Below are positions 11,122 through 24,446 of a stretch of DNA of 64,000 nt, in pieces (the stretch's first letter is position 1; every line of letters starts with the position of its first letter). This DNA is from Sinonovacula constricta (Eukaryota; Mollusca; Bivalvia; Cardiida; Solecurtidae): positions 29,025,264-29,089,263 of the forward strand of contig CM017558.1 of NCBI GenBank assembly GCA_007844125.1. Reading direction: 5' to 3'. The notes under the pieces were generated by a model. The model made no database searches. It saw only the letters and a program-made list of their open reading frames with translations, and was not told the origin of the DNA. The position numbers and the translations under genes are program-made.

Positions 11122-11265
11122 ATGGCAGATTCACTTGCTTTAAACCTTGTTTACATGCCAATAGGTAAGCAGGGAGCAATAAAAACAATTTTACAGCTGT
11201 CTTTTCTATTTTCTAAACCACTATGGCAAATCAAATTCTTACATGCACATACAATATACATGTAG
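11122..11265 (+). CDS. Possible first coding exon, hydrophobic small ORF, unidentified
   Basis: The ATG sits in an excellent animal context (ACAAAATGGCA). The frame reads MADSLALNLVYMPIG and can either splice at a good donor (GTAAGC at 11165, phase 1) or run through to a stop at 11263 as a 47-residue hydrophobic peptide. The N-terminus loosely recalls the start of MARVEL-domain membrane proteins, but that is not secure. No downstream exon was found. Confidence 0.25.
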   Translation: MADSLALNLVYMPIGKQGAIKTILQLSFLFSKPLWQIKFLHAHTIYM

Positions 11266-11750
11266 TCATGATGAGGGTCAGGGCTTTAAATAAGGTTGTT
11301 CAAGAGGATTAAAATGAGTGCAAGTAGACATAAGAATTTTGTCTTCAAGTTAACGTTCTGTGTCTTGTTTATTGTCTTGTTTATATTTAGATTTTATGAA
11401 ATTTGTCATGTAATTTGTTTAATATTTATTTGATTTTCAAATTTATGTAAGATAGTAAATAGTATCTATATGAGTATTTGAGATAGACATGTCAGACAGA
11501 AGATTGAAAACTTCAGTTAGAATTTAAATATGTTTGTTTTTTAAAAACATTGCAAGTAAGTGAATATCAGGGGGATTGATTGAAGGCTTAACTAAATTGC
11601 AGTTTTAATCTTATTGTCATGTTTTAGGTTGTGCTTATTGAAAAATAAATAAAACAAAGTATTAATGTTATTGTTTTATTTTTTACAAAAGATGATTTTC
11701 ATAGTAAAATAATGTGTGTGAAATCAATGTCCATTTGATTGGGCAAGTTA

Positions 11751-11960
11751 TTAGCACACATTCAGGTTATCATTGAACTCCTCTTTTAAGACATGAACCA
11801 GTTTATTTTTTGTGGCGACCTTTTCATCCACATCAAACTTCCTTCTCATCATTTTGCCTTAAGCAGTCACCAGTGTAGAATATAGAAACAGTTTGCTGTT
11901 TTCTCTACGTTGGTATACAACCCACAATCATCGCACCAGTAACTTCTGTCTCTTTCGAGT
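11751..11960 (-). other. Possible terminal exon on minus strand, frame broken
   Basis: On the minus strand a strong pyrimidine tract ends in TTTGCAG at 11961-11966. The next bases read SYWCDDCGLYTN with a C-x2-C pair, then stop at a TGA. A second frame then opens (KFDVDEKVATKNKLVHVLKE and onward to NVC, stop at 11751-11753). The two pieces look protein-like but lie in different frames, so this may be a decayed exon. The family is unknown. Confidence 0.22.
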
Positions 11961-11965
11961 CTGCA

Positions 11966-12604
11966 AAGTAAAGAAAAGAAACAACATATTTTACATTTTG
12001 GTTCATTAAGTTAATGAGAAAAATAATAATAACTAGGCCTGTTGTTCTTATAAATCCACATTTTAATAAAATATGTGCAATGGTTGGGAGACAACACAAC
12101 TTCCATTTAAAGACAATAAAAAATATTTTTTAATTGATTATGTTATGAAGTAGTCACTTAATGGAATGCAAACCCATGCCATGCAGGATAAAGTCACGTA
12201 CTTGACCTGGGGTGCTCCTTAAGCACAACAAAATTTAAAGAAACAATGTAAAAATTTTTTTTACATTTAATCACCATGTACAGTAATGTGCCAAAATATA
12301 AGGGAATGAAATGAAAACCCAGCTGGCTATATTGGCAGCTGTAAAAAAAAAAAATTACTAATAAAACGTGTGTCAGATTTAGACTATAACCTTAGTCACA
12401 AACTTTTTTTTATTTAAGTACAAAATATGTCAATATAGTCTTCATACCATTCTTTGAGGCTATAAGACAGATGTACTGTTTTTTGTTCTCTAGTTGACAA
12501 GATGGAATCACTTTTAACATTAACATAAAATTCATTTGGGCTGCAGTACACCGGTGGCTCTACCGGGACATTTGACTAGGGTCTTACTGTACCACTGTAG
12601 CTGG
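11966..12604. other. Non-coding stretch, nothing recognised
   Basis: AT-rich sequence with poly(A)/poly(T) runs. No open frame or repeat was identified. Confidence 0.4.
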
Positions 12605-12776
12605 ACATCATTATCATGTTTATTGGGTTTATCGTCCCACCAACAGTATTTTGGTTATTTGAAGACAGTGTCCACTTGAAGCAGATATAGTGCTGCCTTC
12701 ACTGTGTATAGCATGTCATGAACGCCTGGCATGATATCACACCCAGTCACATTATCCTGACACCGGGGCATCATTA
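12605..12776 (-). repeat. 3' half of the SINE, minus orientation
   Basis: Matches 19880-20045 almost base for base, from TGTTTATTGGGTTTATCGTC to the ACACCGGGGC region. The tRNA-like head is missing, so this is a fragment or a 5'-truncated copy. Confidence 0.8.
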
Positions 12777-13138
12777 TCATGAGCACATCTGTGTCTTTGT
12801 GATGCATTTCAAAGTCAGAAAAAAATATGAGCTGTGCAGTCAGTTGCTTTTAGTGGCATATTTTAATGAAGGACTAGACTCGGGGGCCCAGTGGCAGCAA
12901 ACACTTGATCTCAGGAACAAAATTCATCCTTACCTTCCCTGATTGGTCATTGCACATTGCACACTCCGGCACTAATTTATCTCGCATTGGATCAGGTCAT
13001 CTTTTGCATCAGGCTTTCATTTCCTGTGAACACATATGAAAATTATATTAAAGCTTTGGACTTATTATGAGAATGACAATACTCTGATTTATTGAATTTG
13101 TTTATTTAATATTGTGTTTACACACTCATTTATAATGT
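12777..13138. other. Non-coding stretch, nothing recognised
   Basis: A short ORF continues out of the SINE but shows no family features. Confidence 0.4.
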
Positions 13139-13440
13139 AAAGGAGCGGAAAAAAGTGAACCACCTCAAGATTCTAACTATAGACCACCCCAACTCTAGCG
13201 GATCACAATACCAACTGAGCTAAAGAGGTTAAGTGAATAAACTACCAGCGAACAATGGATGCGGTGGGGGGGACTGCTTAGGTCGAAGATAGGGTCCCTT
13301 ACTGTGTATATACATCTAGTATTTACTGCGCTTAAGTTGAACTGATCTTGATTAAAACCCCACCCACCAAAATTTTCTGGATCCGCCCCTGTAGTGAAAC
13401 CGCTACACTTCTCTTCTAGCAAAAAGATGTTCACCCTGAA
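13139..13440 (-). repeat. Composite interspersed repeat with tRNA-like A box
   Basis: On the minus strand CTCTTTAGCTCAGTTGGTA (13213-13231) is a clean tRNA A-box sequence followed by a weak B-box-like stretch. The opposite end carries AGGGGCGGATCCAGAAAATT, a motif seen at the ends of many animal interspersed repeats. The ORF across it (GADPENFGG) is repeat-derived and not a gene. Confidence 0.55.
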
Positions 13441-13829
13441 TCACATCCCAGGTTCTACAATATACCACTGTTTAATATCACGCATTACTTGAGCTTGCAT
13501 GCATGTGTTTTTACAACTCTTTTTCCTGGTAAGTGTCGGGGATGCAAACGCCCCCCCCCCCCACCCACCGATCCATCCCAGTTTCTTTTGGTTTGATAAC
13601 CGTAGGACCTGCTAATTGTAAACAACTATTATAAAGTGGCAGTAATAAGGTAACTTGAAGTTCGAACTACATTAATAATTAGCATTTCAATTTTGCTTAC
13701 ACGATCATTTATATTTTATGAAAGATTTACGTCACAGATGTGAGCAATCATCGACATGCAATGAATACACGATTTATAATGGTCCAACAACAAAGAAACA
13801 CGTACCATTTGAAAAAAAATCGTATGCAT
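13441..13829. other. Non-coding stretch before duplication unit A
   Basis: Includes a C-run at about 13551-13562. No gene was recognised. Confidence 0.4.
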
Positions 13830-14654
13830 ACAGAAATATTTTAAAAATAAATAAAAAATTCCGTTTTCGAATAAGAACTACGTTTACGTAATTCGTTAGG
13901 GTTCGAAAATACACATACTTTACCAATGTGCAAATTTTGGTGAGCATTCAACTGTATCTAGATTTTACGCAGTAAAACTCATTAATCAACACATAAAATA
14001 TTCATTTTTTAATTACAAATAAGAACGATTGGGATTGCTACTAAAATAGACATCAACGTCACAGCGGATGAAGTGAATGAGTTAAAACATATGTGGTCAC
14101 GTGATTTTCTTAGTTTAGAAATATGTAACAGTGCAGTGTGGCTCAGATAGGAAATACATTTTTGTAATGACGATTATGTCGTAATGTTTCACTTTTCACA
14201 CATGTGTAGGGCATCCATTACCAGCATTTAATAAGATTTGTTCAGGTAACGTTTATTTTGCTGTTTAAATGCACTGAAACGAAAATACGTTTTGGTCCAA
14301 ACTCTCGTCTACCACCTTTAAGAACAAATGCAGATTCCAGAATGCGCCAAACAGGTCTTCTGGTCTATATTGTCATGAAAACTGGAAAGCCGGCTGGATG
14401 ATAGAGCATCTTTTTCAAAGAGTATGTTATTCTCATGATAAATCACAAACCTGTCTCAACAATATATTTACACCATTCACACTCTTTAATAAGAGGAAAT
14501 TACAAACTATCTTTGTGTACACTTTCATTAAGCTGGGAATTCAAACAAACGTGCTTCTACAATGACCAAATATCACAAGGGCCATAATTCCGTAATGTTT
14601 AGTGTTAAAAAAGTTGCAATAGAATCGTGAGAATGAAAACAGACTATGGAATGC

Positions 14655-14805
14655 TTATTGCTCTTTTCCTTAAATGACTCATCACAAATTTGTTCTTGCT
14701 TTTCGCTTGGCATGCATGTGAAATACCTTTGTTCTGTGCCTTTTCGGAGTTTGGTATATGTTGCAATACTCATAGGACTTTGTCATATATTCTTATTATA
14801 TAAAA
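14655..14805 (+). repeat. R1-related segment present in A, absent in B
   Basis: GCTCTTTTCCTTAAATGACT and TGTGCCTTTTCGGAGTTTGG also occur at 19605-19735. Paralogue B reads straight across this point (near 53690), so it is an insertion in A or a deletion in B. Confidence 0.6.
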
Positions 14806-15958
14806 TTCAAATGATGCAATTATCGTTTATTGCTGTATCGAAATACTGAAAGTTTGTCAACCAAAGCCTAAAAGAGCGTTCGGAAAAAAGCAAATAGTTT
14901 CTCTACCTTATATGTGCGGGATAATCCATTGGGATTATGACTCCTTAACGGGGCGTGCGTCGTTCGAATCTCGGCCGGGTTCCCGATAATTTCATTGAGT
15001 TAAAAATGCTTGAATTGTTTCACTTTCGCAGATCTATAAATGAGTCATGTGAGTGTTGTTCGAGAAATGCACATAACTTGCCAGTTGTATATGTCTAACT
15101 GCCGATACGGGATTTATGTATATACCAAATGGCCAGTAGGTACAACTGTAGAGTCTACTGAATATGACATTGTTACAAAAGTAGACAATGTACAAGACTT
15201 TTACTTTTACTTTATGCTCAAGCTTATACGTCTATTTAAATATTAAATCTGCATTTATACATTTTAAACATACATTCTTCCCCTATGAAATTCCCTTATG
15301 GAACGCACCACTAGCTAGAATTTAAGATCTGACAACTGTAGAGCAGTTTAAAACCGATATAGGGGACATCGAATTACATGAACAGGAAATAGTTTGTTTA
15401 AACTGTTTGTAAATCGTTTTTACCTTTATAAAACACAATACACTGTCGCACACGCAACTTTACAAATGATTGGAAGTACGCAGAGTGTGGTTTTATACAG
15501 GTTACGAAAAAAAAGTTGTGTGCGTTTGCCTTTCATGACCTTAACTGAAATCAGTTAAAACATTTAATCTAACGTTGATAACACTTATCAGACGCCATTA
15601 CATAAAGAAAACGACACGTCCTAAAATAAGCATTTTAAACACTTTAGTAAGTAGCCGTACCATTGTATTCCCTGACTTCTTGTGATGCAGTCCTGTACGT
15701 CGAGACTCTAGTGTATCTAAACATATAAATACATGTATTTGCTTGTTTTACCTTAAATGTTAATCCAAATGGCAATGGTACGTTGTGTTTTGGGCAACTT
15801 ACTGATTTAACTAGATAGTTTGTACGACGATGGTATGATAGTAGTTATAACAATAATACAAGGGACTGGGTCGATTATTGCACTAATGCTCTGGCAATAA
15901 TAGTCCTTACGAGTTGTCGTTGATACACTTTTAGCGAGAACATTTATGTGGTCGTTAG

Positions 15959-16135
15959 GTCAGACGAATGGCTTCACGCTGACTATTGGCAACAACATTT
16001 ACCAGGACAGCCCGACCAACAGTCCATCCGACTATCTACCTTGGACACTGGACTTAGAACAACCTGTGACTGGAAATACTGTCAAGTTAAACAGATCAGG
16101 AATTTTGACACTTTGCGAAGTAATTGTGTATGCTG
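15959..16135 (+). CDS. Gene A: C-terminal half of F5/8C or F-type-lectin-like domain
   Basis: 177 nt, phase 1-1, acceptor TTAG and donor GTAAGT. It reads QTNGFTLTIG, LPWTLDLEQP and ends LCEVIVYAG, the usual last strand of this fold. It is one codon shorter than the gene B exon at 54294-54473. The N-terminal half of the domain is not found upstream. Confidence 0.85.
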
Positions 16136-19100
16136 GTAAGTGCACTTATGCACATTAAGCATTAAATATACAATTTATAGGTGACTGTGTTATGTAATCT
16201 GTAATAATAAGGACAAGATAGGAATGTTGCGTGTGTTGTAATTTAATTTTACTTTAAATATTATCACTGATATTAAAATAAAAGATTGTAGCGTGCATTT
16301 ACAGTATATACAACTTAGATAATTCAATTTTGATGTATTCGTCGCTAATTCCTTATATCATGTAGGCATGCTTGTATTGAATGTTTAACAATTATTTTAT
16401 TTACAGAATGTCTGCCCGGCTGGTGTGGCTGGGATTGCAGTGATGTATGCATGTGTAACACCCCGCATACTGGTTCCCCAAGATTGAAAGCAGTGTGCTC
16501 CTTTGGTTGTCAAGATGGGTGGTCAGGAACCTATGGGAAGTGTGACAAAGGTACACGAATTATTGAGAAGAAGGGTATTGGAAAATGTTGCCGCTGGCAT
16601 TAAATACACGTACTTGCTGTTTTCCAGGCGGCCAGCTATGTTTCTTGTCAAAGATACGTATTTAACCTGTTTTTTTCTACATTTGCTTAAACAGGTGATA
16701 TTAAACTATAATTAATTATACGATAAACATGATACCAAACAAGTTCATTGAATGACTGTAAATGAACTTGCTGCTGTTTAAAATGTATCTTATGCGTTTG
16801 ATTCCTTTAAAATAAAAGCAAGCTCTAAGAAAGAATAGGTTCAACTATAATGTACTTTACTAAATGGCACCAATATATGGCCCTTGAACATAAATTATTA
16901 GTTGAATATAAATTGACATAAAATGCGATTATAAATAATATATACACAAAAACTTTATGATAACCAATTAATCAATGAATAAAAAATGTTGACATGCCTG
17001 CGCTACTATATATCATATGAGGTTCGTCAATTTTTCACCAAAAGGTACTACCCACATCGCGATTTTAAAGGCTTTTAAAATGAAGTAATGTTTCATGAAA
17101 TGTCTGATTGTCATACATGTGTTACATGACGCTCATTTAGTTAGCATTTCTTTCTGCAGCTTGCAATGAAGGATGGTTTGGTCATAACTGTTCAGCAACA
17201 TGTGGAAACTGCCAAGGGGGTGGAGTCAATTGTAATCACGTGACAGGAGTGTGTTCTAAAGGTTGCCTCCCTGGTTACAACAACAGTGATGTCACATGTG
17301 TGCAAGGTAACTTTCGGAAAATAATAAAATCCATAAGCCTCATTCTAATACCGTTATGTTAAATAATGGGAAACTATTATTTTAACAATGCAAAATTTTA
17401 ATATGTAAATATTAAAAATCATGACAATAACAGAACGATCTCGGTACACGGACACAGTGTGGTGTTTTGTTTTGGTCTAAGATATCAATTTACAATTTAA
17501 TGCCATATATGTGTATTCCTGCATAGTTTCCATTCGGTATAATGCAATGATGGATGGTGTGGTCAGAACTGCTCTTTAAAATGTGGAAACTGTCAAGATG
17601 GAGGAGTCAATTGCAATGACAGGACAGGAGTGTGTTCCAAAGGCTGTCTCCCTGGTTATAACAGCAGTGATGTCACGTGTGTGCAGCGTGTGTAATTGTT
17701 ATAGCTTTTTTATGTTTAAGTTATCAGTGTTGTAAAAACACAATTTTAAGGTGATATGTTAAAATGTAATTGAATATGATATAGCCAAAATGTCAGTATT
17801 GGTACCCTAAGGGAGCGCATAATTTTGTCTTGGTTTTAAGTTTAATTTGTTTCATGGAACATTAAGTGCCGGATATTTATATTGGTAAAATGATACTTGA
17901 TAAAATGTATGTCTTATGCTATTTTCCAAAAGGATCACTATGAACTATGCTTCGTGGAAAAATGAGCATATTAAAAAACTACACAAGGATTAGGAGGATT
18001 GTCCGATGTTTGGAGGAAATCGGTGCCCGCATAGCGGTTATTTAGGCCTAAGAAAGGGGGTCTCTGTTCGTGCGATTTGCATATGTACAATCACATTGAT
18101 AAAAACGCGTTTTATAAAGCTAATTTAGTATTTTATTAGTACTTTAATATTATAATTCTGCAGCTTGCAAAAATGGATGGTTTGGTCAGAACTGTTCTGC
18201 AAAATGTGGAAACTGTCAAGGTGGCGGAGTCAATTGTCATTTCGTGACAGGGGTGTGTTCTGAAGGTTGCCTCCCTGGTTACAACAATAGTGATGTCAAA
18301 TGCATGCAAGGTACATTTCAGAAAAGCATAAATCGCAGACGTTTCATACAGATATTCTTATGTTCACAATATCATTTAAGAACTGTTTTTACCCATAAAG
18401 AATATTAATATTCTATTGCAAAGATATAGCAATTTTATTGGTTTAGGTGGATAATAAAAGTTTAAATGCCATATATGTGTATTCGTATTGATAGCAGAAC
18501 TTTTGTATATCCAATACTTTTGTACAAACAAGTTATGTTTAATTATGCTTTGCCGGAAAATTAAGGTTAATTAATTATTCGTAATGAATGTCAACGGGAG
18601 TTTTGTTTTGTGAATAAATGGTAGATTGCAAGTTCGAAACTTTTAACATATAACCACTTACTAGAAGTCATAGATGCAAACAGAATTAATGTTTACAATG
18701 TGTGAAAACTGTTTTTTCAACTGTTCCTATGGAACAGAGAGAGAGAGAGAAAGAAAAAACGAGAGAAGCTTAAAAGTAGCTTAGATATATTAGTATTATT
18801 ATGTTTTATAACTTATAACTTTATAACATTTTAAAATGTGACGCTTGATAAATTATACGTGTAAAGTACATTCGGTTTGCATTCATGACTAGCAGGTAAA
18901 TATATTTTATGTAGCTTAGTTTGACTGCCTTTGATCGACCTAGACGGCTATTGTTCTGGTTTACATGCTCGGACACTTGCTTAACGTCAGATTAAAACAA
19001 CTATTTGTGATCGCTCCTTATTGCAAATATTCATATATGTTAACTTATACACATTTTTATAGACGTTGTTTTTTAGTGAGTTGAATTATTGTGTTTGTAC

Positions 19101-20780
19101 GAATTTAAATAAATAATTCAAACAATATATAGAATGTTATGACTTGAGTGGGTGAGATTTTAAATTGAGTTATGTTTAATATTCATTGAAGCTTGTAGTC
19201 CTGGGTGGTTTGGTCAGAACTGTCCTACCGAATGTGGAAGCTGTCAAGGGGGCGGAGCCAACTGTCATCACATGTCAGGAGTATGTACAGAAGGGTGTAA
19301 ACCTGGTTACAATCACAGTGACCTCACATGTATGCAATGTAGGTGATATATGTGTGCACATTTTAAATTGCGAGTACCATTTCAAATTTAGAAATAGATT
19401 TGTAATCATAATACTGTTACATTTAGAACATCAGCGCTTGGACATTTTGTATTCAAATAGATCGTTGTTGTTTTTTCATTGCTTGCATTTGAGAAACCCA
19501 TCACAAAAGTGCGAGGTTAGAGCTTTGTAAAACCGGTTTAAGCACCCCAGTCGGCTCACATTGCTGACTGACCGTTTCAAGACGTTAACTGTCGGGTTTG
19601 CTCTTTTCGTTAAATGACACATCACAAATTTGTTCTTACTTTTCACTGGGCTTGCATGTTAAATACCTTTGTCCCGTGCCTTTTCAGAGTTTGGTTAATG
19701 TTGCAATGCTCATCGGACTTTGTCGCATATTCTTTTTAATGATATGTAAAGGTTCATATCATTACTGCATGCTTTGTGTACTTTTTCTAATGTACGCACA
19801 GTTGAATGTCATGCAAAACCAACATTTCTGATCATATTAATCAAATAAACGCAATCTTAATCGATTTTAATAATTGTTTGTTTGCTTGTTTATTGGGTTT
19901 ATCGTCCCACCAACAGTATTTCAGTTATCTGGAGACGGTGTCCACTTAAAGCAGATATAGTGCTGCTTTCAATGTGTATAGCATGCCGTGAACACCTGGC
20001 ATGATACCACACCCAGTCACATTATCATGACACCGGGCCAACCAGTCGTGGAACTACCCTTATATTTGTTCGAGCGTTAACAAGGGAGTTATAACACTAC
20101 TATTTCTAACGAATTTGGTATGTCACGGCCCGGGATCGAAACCGGGGCCTCCCGTACCTGGAGCCGACGCTCTACCGATTGCGCTACCAGGTCCGGTTTT
20201 AATAATTGATATCTATGTGCAGCTTGTAGTCATGGGTGGTTTGGTCAGAACTGTTCAGCCGAATGTGGTAACTGTCATGGGGGCGGAGTCAACTGTGATC
20301 ACGTTTCAGGCGTATGTACCGAAGGTTGTCTACCTGGTTACAATGACAGTGATGTGACATGTATGGAAGGTATGTGGTATACAATAATGTCCTATCTATT
20401 AATAGAAGACATTTATGCTCATAGTTTAACTCATTTATATTTAAATATTACATAATAATTGTGTGCTTTTGAAATAAAATGTGACTTAAAGCTTACTGGA
20501 TAAGGTTCAACCACTACTTTACAAAATGTGATCTATCAAAATTTATAGACAATACCATCTTCTGGCATATTCATTACAAAACTGCGAAACATTCAATTGA
20601 ACTTCAAAATTCGTTTTCGGACATATATGTAAAAATTATAAATATGCAATGAAATTCGTAAATTAATATAGTTATCTTCACATTACGTAGAACGACAGTT
20701 AAGACAAGTTTAAAATGGAGTAGATCGGAATTCCTGCACACGTTCCTCCAAATCCTTAACCAACACAAGAATTCAGTGAG

Positions 20781-20876
<96 letters not shown>

Positions 20877-23800
20877 CACTTCTGCTCAAGAATACACAAA
20901 TATCGCAATCTGAAGAAGTATGTCGGGAATTTCCCAAATGTCTATATTACATCTGATTCTTAATTCTTAATATAGCCAAAGAAGTCAGAATACATATTCA
21001 AGAAACCGAGTAATCTTAGTTTTAGTATCGTAAAGTGTTATTTTCTTCATTCTTAGTGGATTCGCATGTTAAGGGGTCTCTCAACTGGCGAATTTGAGCC
21101 AGTCGTGACCCGGGATTTTCTTCAAGAACGTCGACGTGTTAGAAAATTGGGTTTTGTTGATTCTTCTGATGAACACTATAAGTGAAATTTCCGTATAATT
21201 TAACAAGAACCCGAGTGACATTTGGAAGCTTGAATTGCATGAAGATGCGTGACGGCATACAATTGGTCTACATTATCCGTTTGAAAGAATTCCAAAATCG
21301 CCATGGACTGGTTGGTCTTTAGATTACTGTATTTGCTAAGATTATTGTTATTTTGTGGCCAGATATTTATACATTTTGATTTGGGGAAACACCTTCGTCA
21401 TTTAGTTTCTGGATCATACGGTTGCGTGCACTTCAAAACAAACCATGACATTAAATTTTACATATTGTTTAATAATCAAAATGACATGGACATTTCTAAG
21501 GTTTAATGGGTGGAAATCTTGAGAAAATATCTTAGAATGGGCAAATGTTAAAAGTTTATTAAAATTGTGAGTCTTTACTGAAACATGCTATGTGTAGAAA
21601 AAAATGGATAAATGCAACATTTGTGTACGTTTATTAATGTTAGATTATGTGAGCATTGACCAATTGCATGTGTTTAAATTTAGGTTGTTGATATTACCTA
21701 TAAATTCTGGGATCAGCTGGAATCAATTGTTGAGGCTTCAGTTTTCAATTCGTTCATATTGTTCATTCTGTTGTATAATTTGTTTAATTCCATTTCTACC
21801 ATTATTCTTGGTGAGGCCTGCGTAGGCTCAAACGAATGCCTTTCATTGCATCCGGTCGCCTTTGCATGTACAGGTGTACTGGATGTCTAGCCGGTTCTTC
21901 TGGTATGGCATAGACCCAGGTTTATTTTGTCTGTTTGTAATACACATGTACAATGTTTTGCCGTTGTAACCTTGTTTTGAATGGTTACTATGTTCCAGTT
22001 GATGCTTACTCTATTGGTTTTCTTATACCAGTTATTCTTATTGTTTACAATTTTATAATTGGTTATATTTTTTATATAATTCGAATGTGAAAAATAATGT
22101 TAATCTGAAATATAACCAGATAGATAGTGGAAATCTTTAAAATACTCCGAAATTTTGAATATTTTTTTCAAGTTTATACCTTATGACCCGAACGTTGACT
22201 CCAGTATGGGACTAACAGTGGTGTTACCCAGTGCTAAGTTGTATATTTGCGTACCTGTTCTCATGCCATAATATGTAGCTCAAATAAATCACATTGACGA
22301 GATAACTGAGTATATAACCCCTAAAGGTGTTAGTATCGTACATCTTTTGAAAATGATCATCATAAGAACATCGGCGCTTGATAGTATGTTATCAAGACCG
22401 TGTTTGCCATTTTAATTGCCTGACAATGAATCAGAAAAAAATCTCTCAAAATTGTTGGTTCATATGTCTGCTCCTTTTTCTTTGTCAAAACAGTAAACAT
22501 TCAAATATTGCTTAATGACAAGTGCATTGTTTTTCTGTTTTCGTGGTGTTCAGTCAGATTAAGTGGTTGTTGCTGATATGCATCTCCTAGATTTTCTATT
22601 GTTAAATTTTATTTAAAATTGTTGTCCTTTCAAGGTCATCATTATAAAAACAAAACGTTCCAACTTTCCACGTCGAAGAAAGTATCAAATTTAAAATTCG
22701 TTATTTGTTCCCAAAGTTACCTGATTCTTTATTATTTGTGTTTAGGTGTTGCTTTGTTTTTTTGTGGTTTGGCAGATAGCACTATTGGTTAAAGCGATGG
22801 TAGCAATTCGGAGACATGGGCCAAGTCAAGGGAAGTAAAACCAACTGATAAAATAGATAAGACTGAACAAAGTAATTTCAGATTTTTTTTCACTGCAGTT
22901 AAAATAACCCCTCAAACTTTGCACGAAACACATAACAATATATAAAAGCTTTATTAATCACAATGTACAAATTTACAATTTATAAACTTGCAAAAATCTG
23001 AAACAAAATGTAATACAGGCACATGATTAAAACTGTTTAGGAATACAAAAAAAATCAATACGAATTTATAGTCTGCAACACTAAAACAACTGTCAAAATG
23101 TCAGATTATGTGACTTCCCGTTGTTTTGGTGTTTTTTGGTGTGAATTGAACATGATAAAGAATCGTGTGAAAACCTCAGCAGTGTTGTTGAGATGAGTTA
23201 CGGGTACTTCGAGGCAAAATTTGTCTTTAATCCTAACAATTTTGAGAAGGAAATTTATCTTGAATCTGTGACTGTCTCAGAAAGCAGCAATCTGCTGCCT
23301 AATCCGAGGACAGACCCTGATGATCAAGTAACGTTACATAATGAACATTCCAATGGTTTAGATAGATCTAAGTCTTTAGTTGAACCAAATACAACTGCCT
23401 GCACAGATCTGGACAAATGTGCTTATAAATCACAGTTTCCAAACTTAAACATGAACACCAGCACACCACGTCCAATTCCAACATTTGTCCCAAATTAACC
23501 CTGTCAAAAACACAACTATCTTCGCAATTTTATGGCGCTGTTTTCAATGTTCAGAATTTCAATATCATCAAAAATAAAATTCCACCAACAAACTGTTTGT
23601 TGCAATTACAAAAACACACAGACATCGAATGTTATTTATGCGTTTCTGAGTGTCATGCAAGTGCTTAGCAAATTTAATGTTACACGGCATTACACACTAC
23701 ATCACTACGAGGGTTTTGTGTTGTTGTTGTTTTTCCAACATTTATTTTTGATTATCGTAAATGAATAAAATTACAATCTTATGTATACTGCAAAAAAAAA

Positions 23801-24380
23801 GAAAAGAACTGACATTTTCATTGTGTTATTTTTAATTGTTAAATATAACTATTTCTTATAGTCGAATACCTCTATGCACGGGCATGAATTTCGTGTATTA
23901 CAGTGGAATGTCAGATCATGTAGGGGAGGAGCAGTAGCGGTGAATTTAAATGTTTCCGTTTTCAATCCATTTGAAACTGTTGATGGTGGGAAAAAAAGAA
24001 TAACAGGTTAGTGTTGATATAGATAAATGTTATCATACTCGGCCCAAAATTCAGAAAGCACTCGGCAGAGCCTCTGTATCAACACTAACCTTGTATTCTC
24101 TATGTATCAAATACCCTGTTAACTGCAATTATTATAATATTGTACTATTTTCACAAAAAAAAGATAATTAGAAATTTATCAGTCGAACAATTTTGTGATA
24201 TACTTTAAGTTTTTATACAGAACGTATTTGTTAAGACCATAAATGCCGTTTACAATTATGGATGACTGAAAACAGAAAACTGAGTGTGTAAATGTGGACA
24301 ATATCCAAGGGGGTAATTCAATAAGAGTGCAGTCAGATGACAATGGGTTTCCAATATGGTATGGTGTCTGTGAGAGACAG

Positions 24381-24446
<66 letters not shown>

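Noticed and set aside
13195..13434. ORF containing GADPENFGG
   Set aside because: The sequence is an interspersed repeat end; this peptide is typical of repeat translation.
20100..20200. A genuine tRNA gene
   Set aside because: The cloverleaf arms are imperfect and the sequence is the head of a SINE with copies elsewhere in the window.
20604..20879. Tyr/Ile-run ORF
   Set aside because: Comes from the TA microsatellite.
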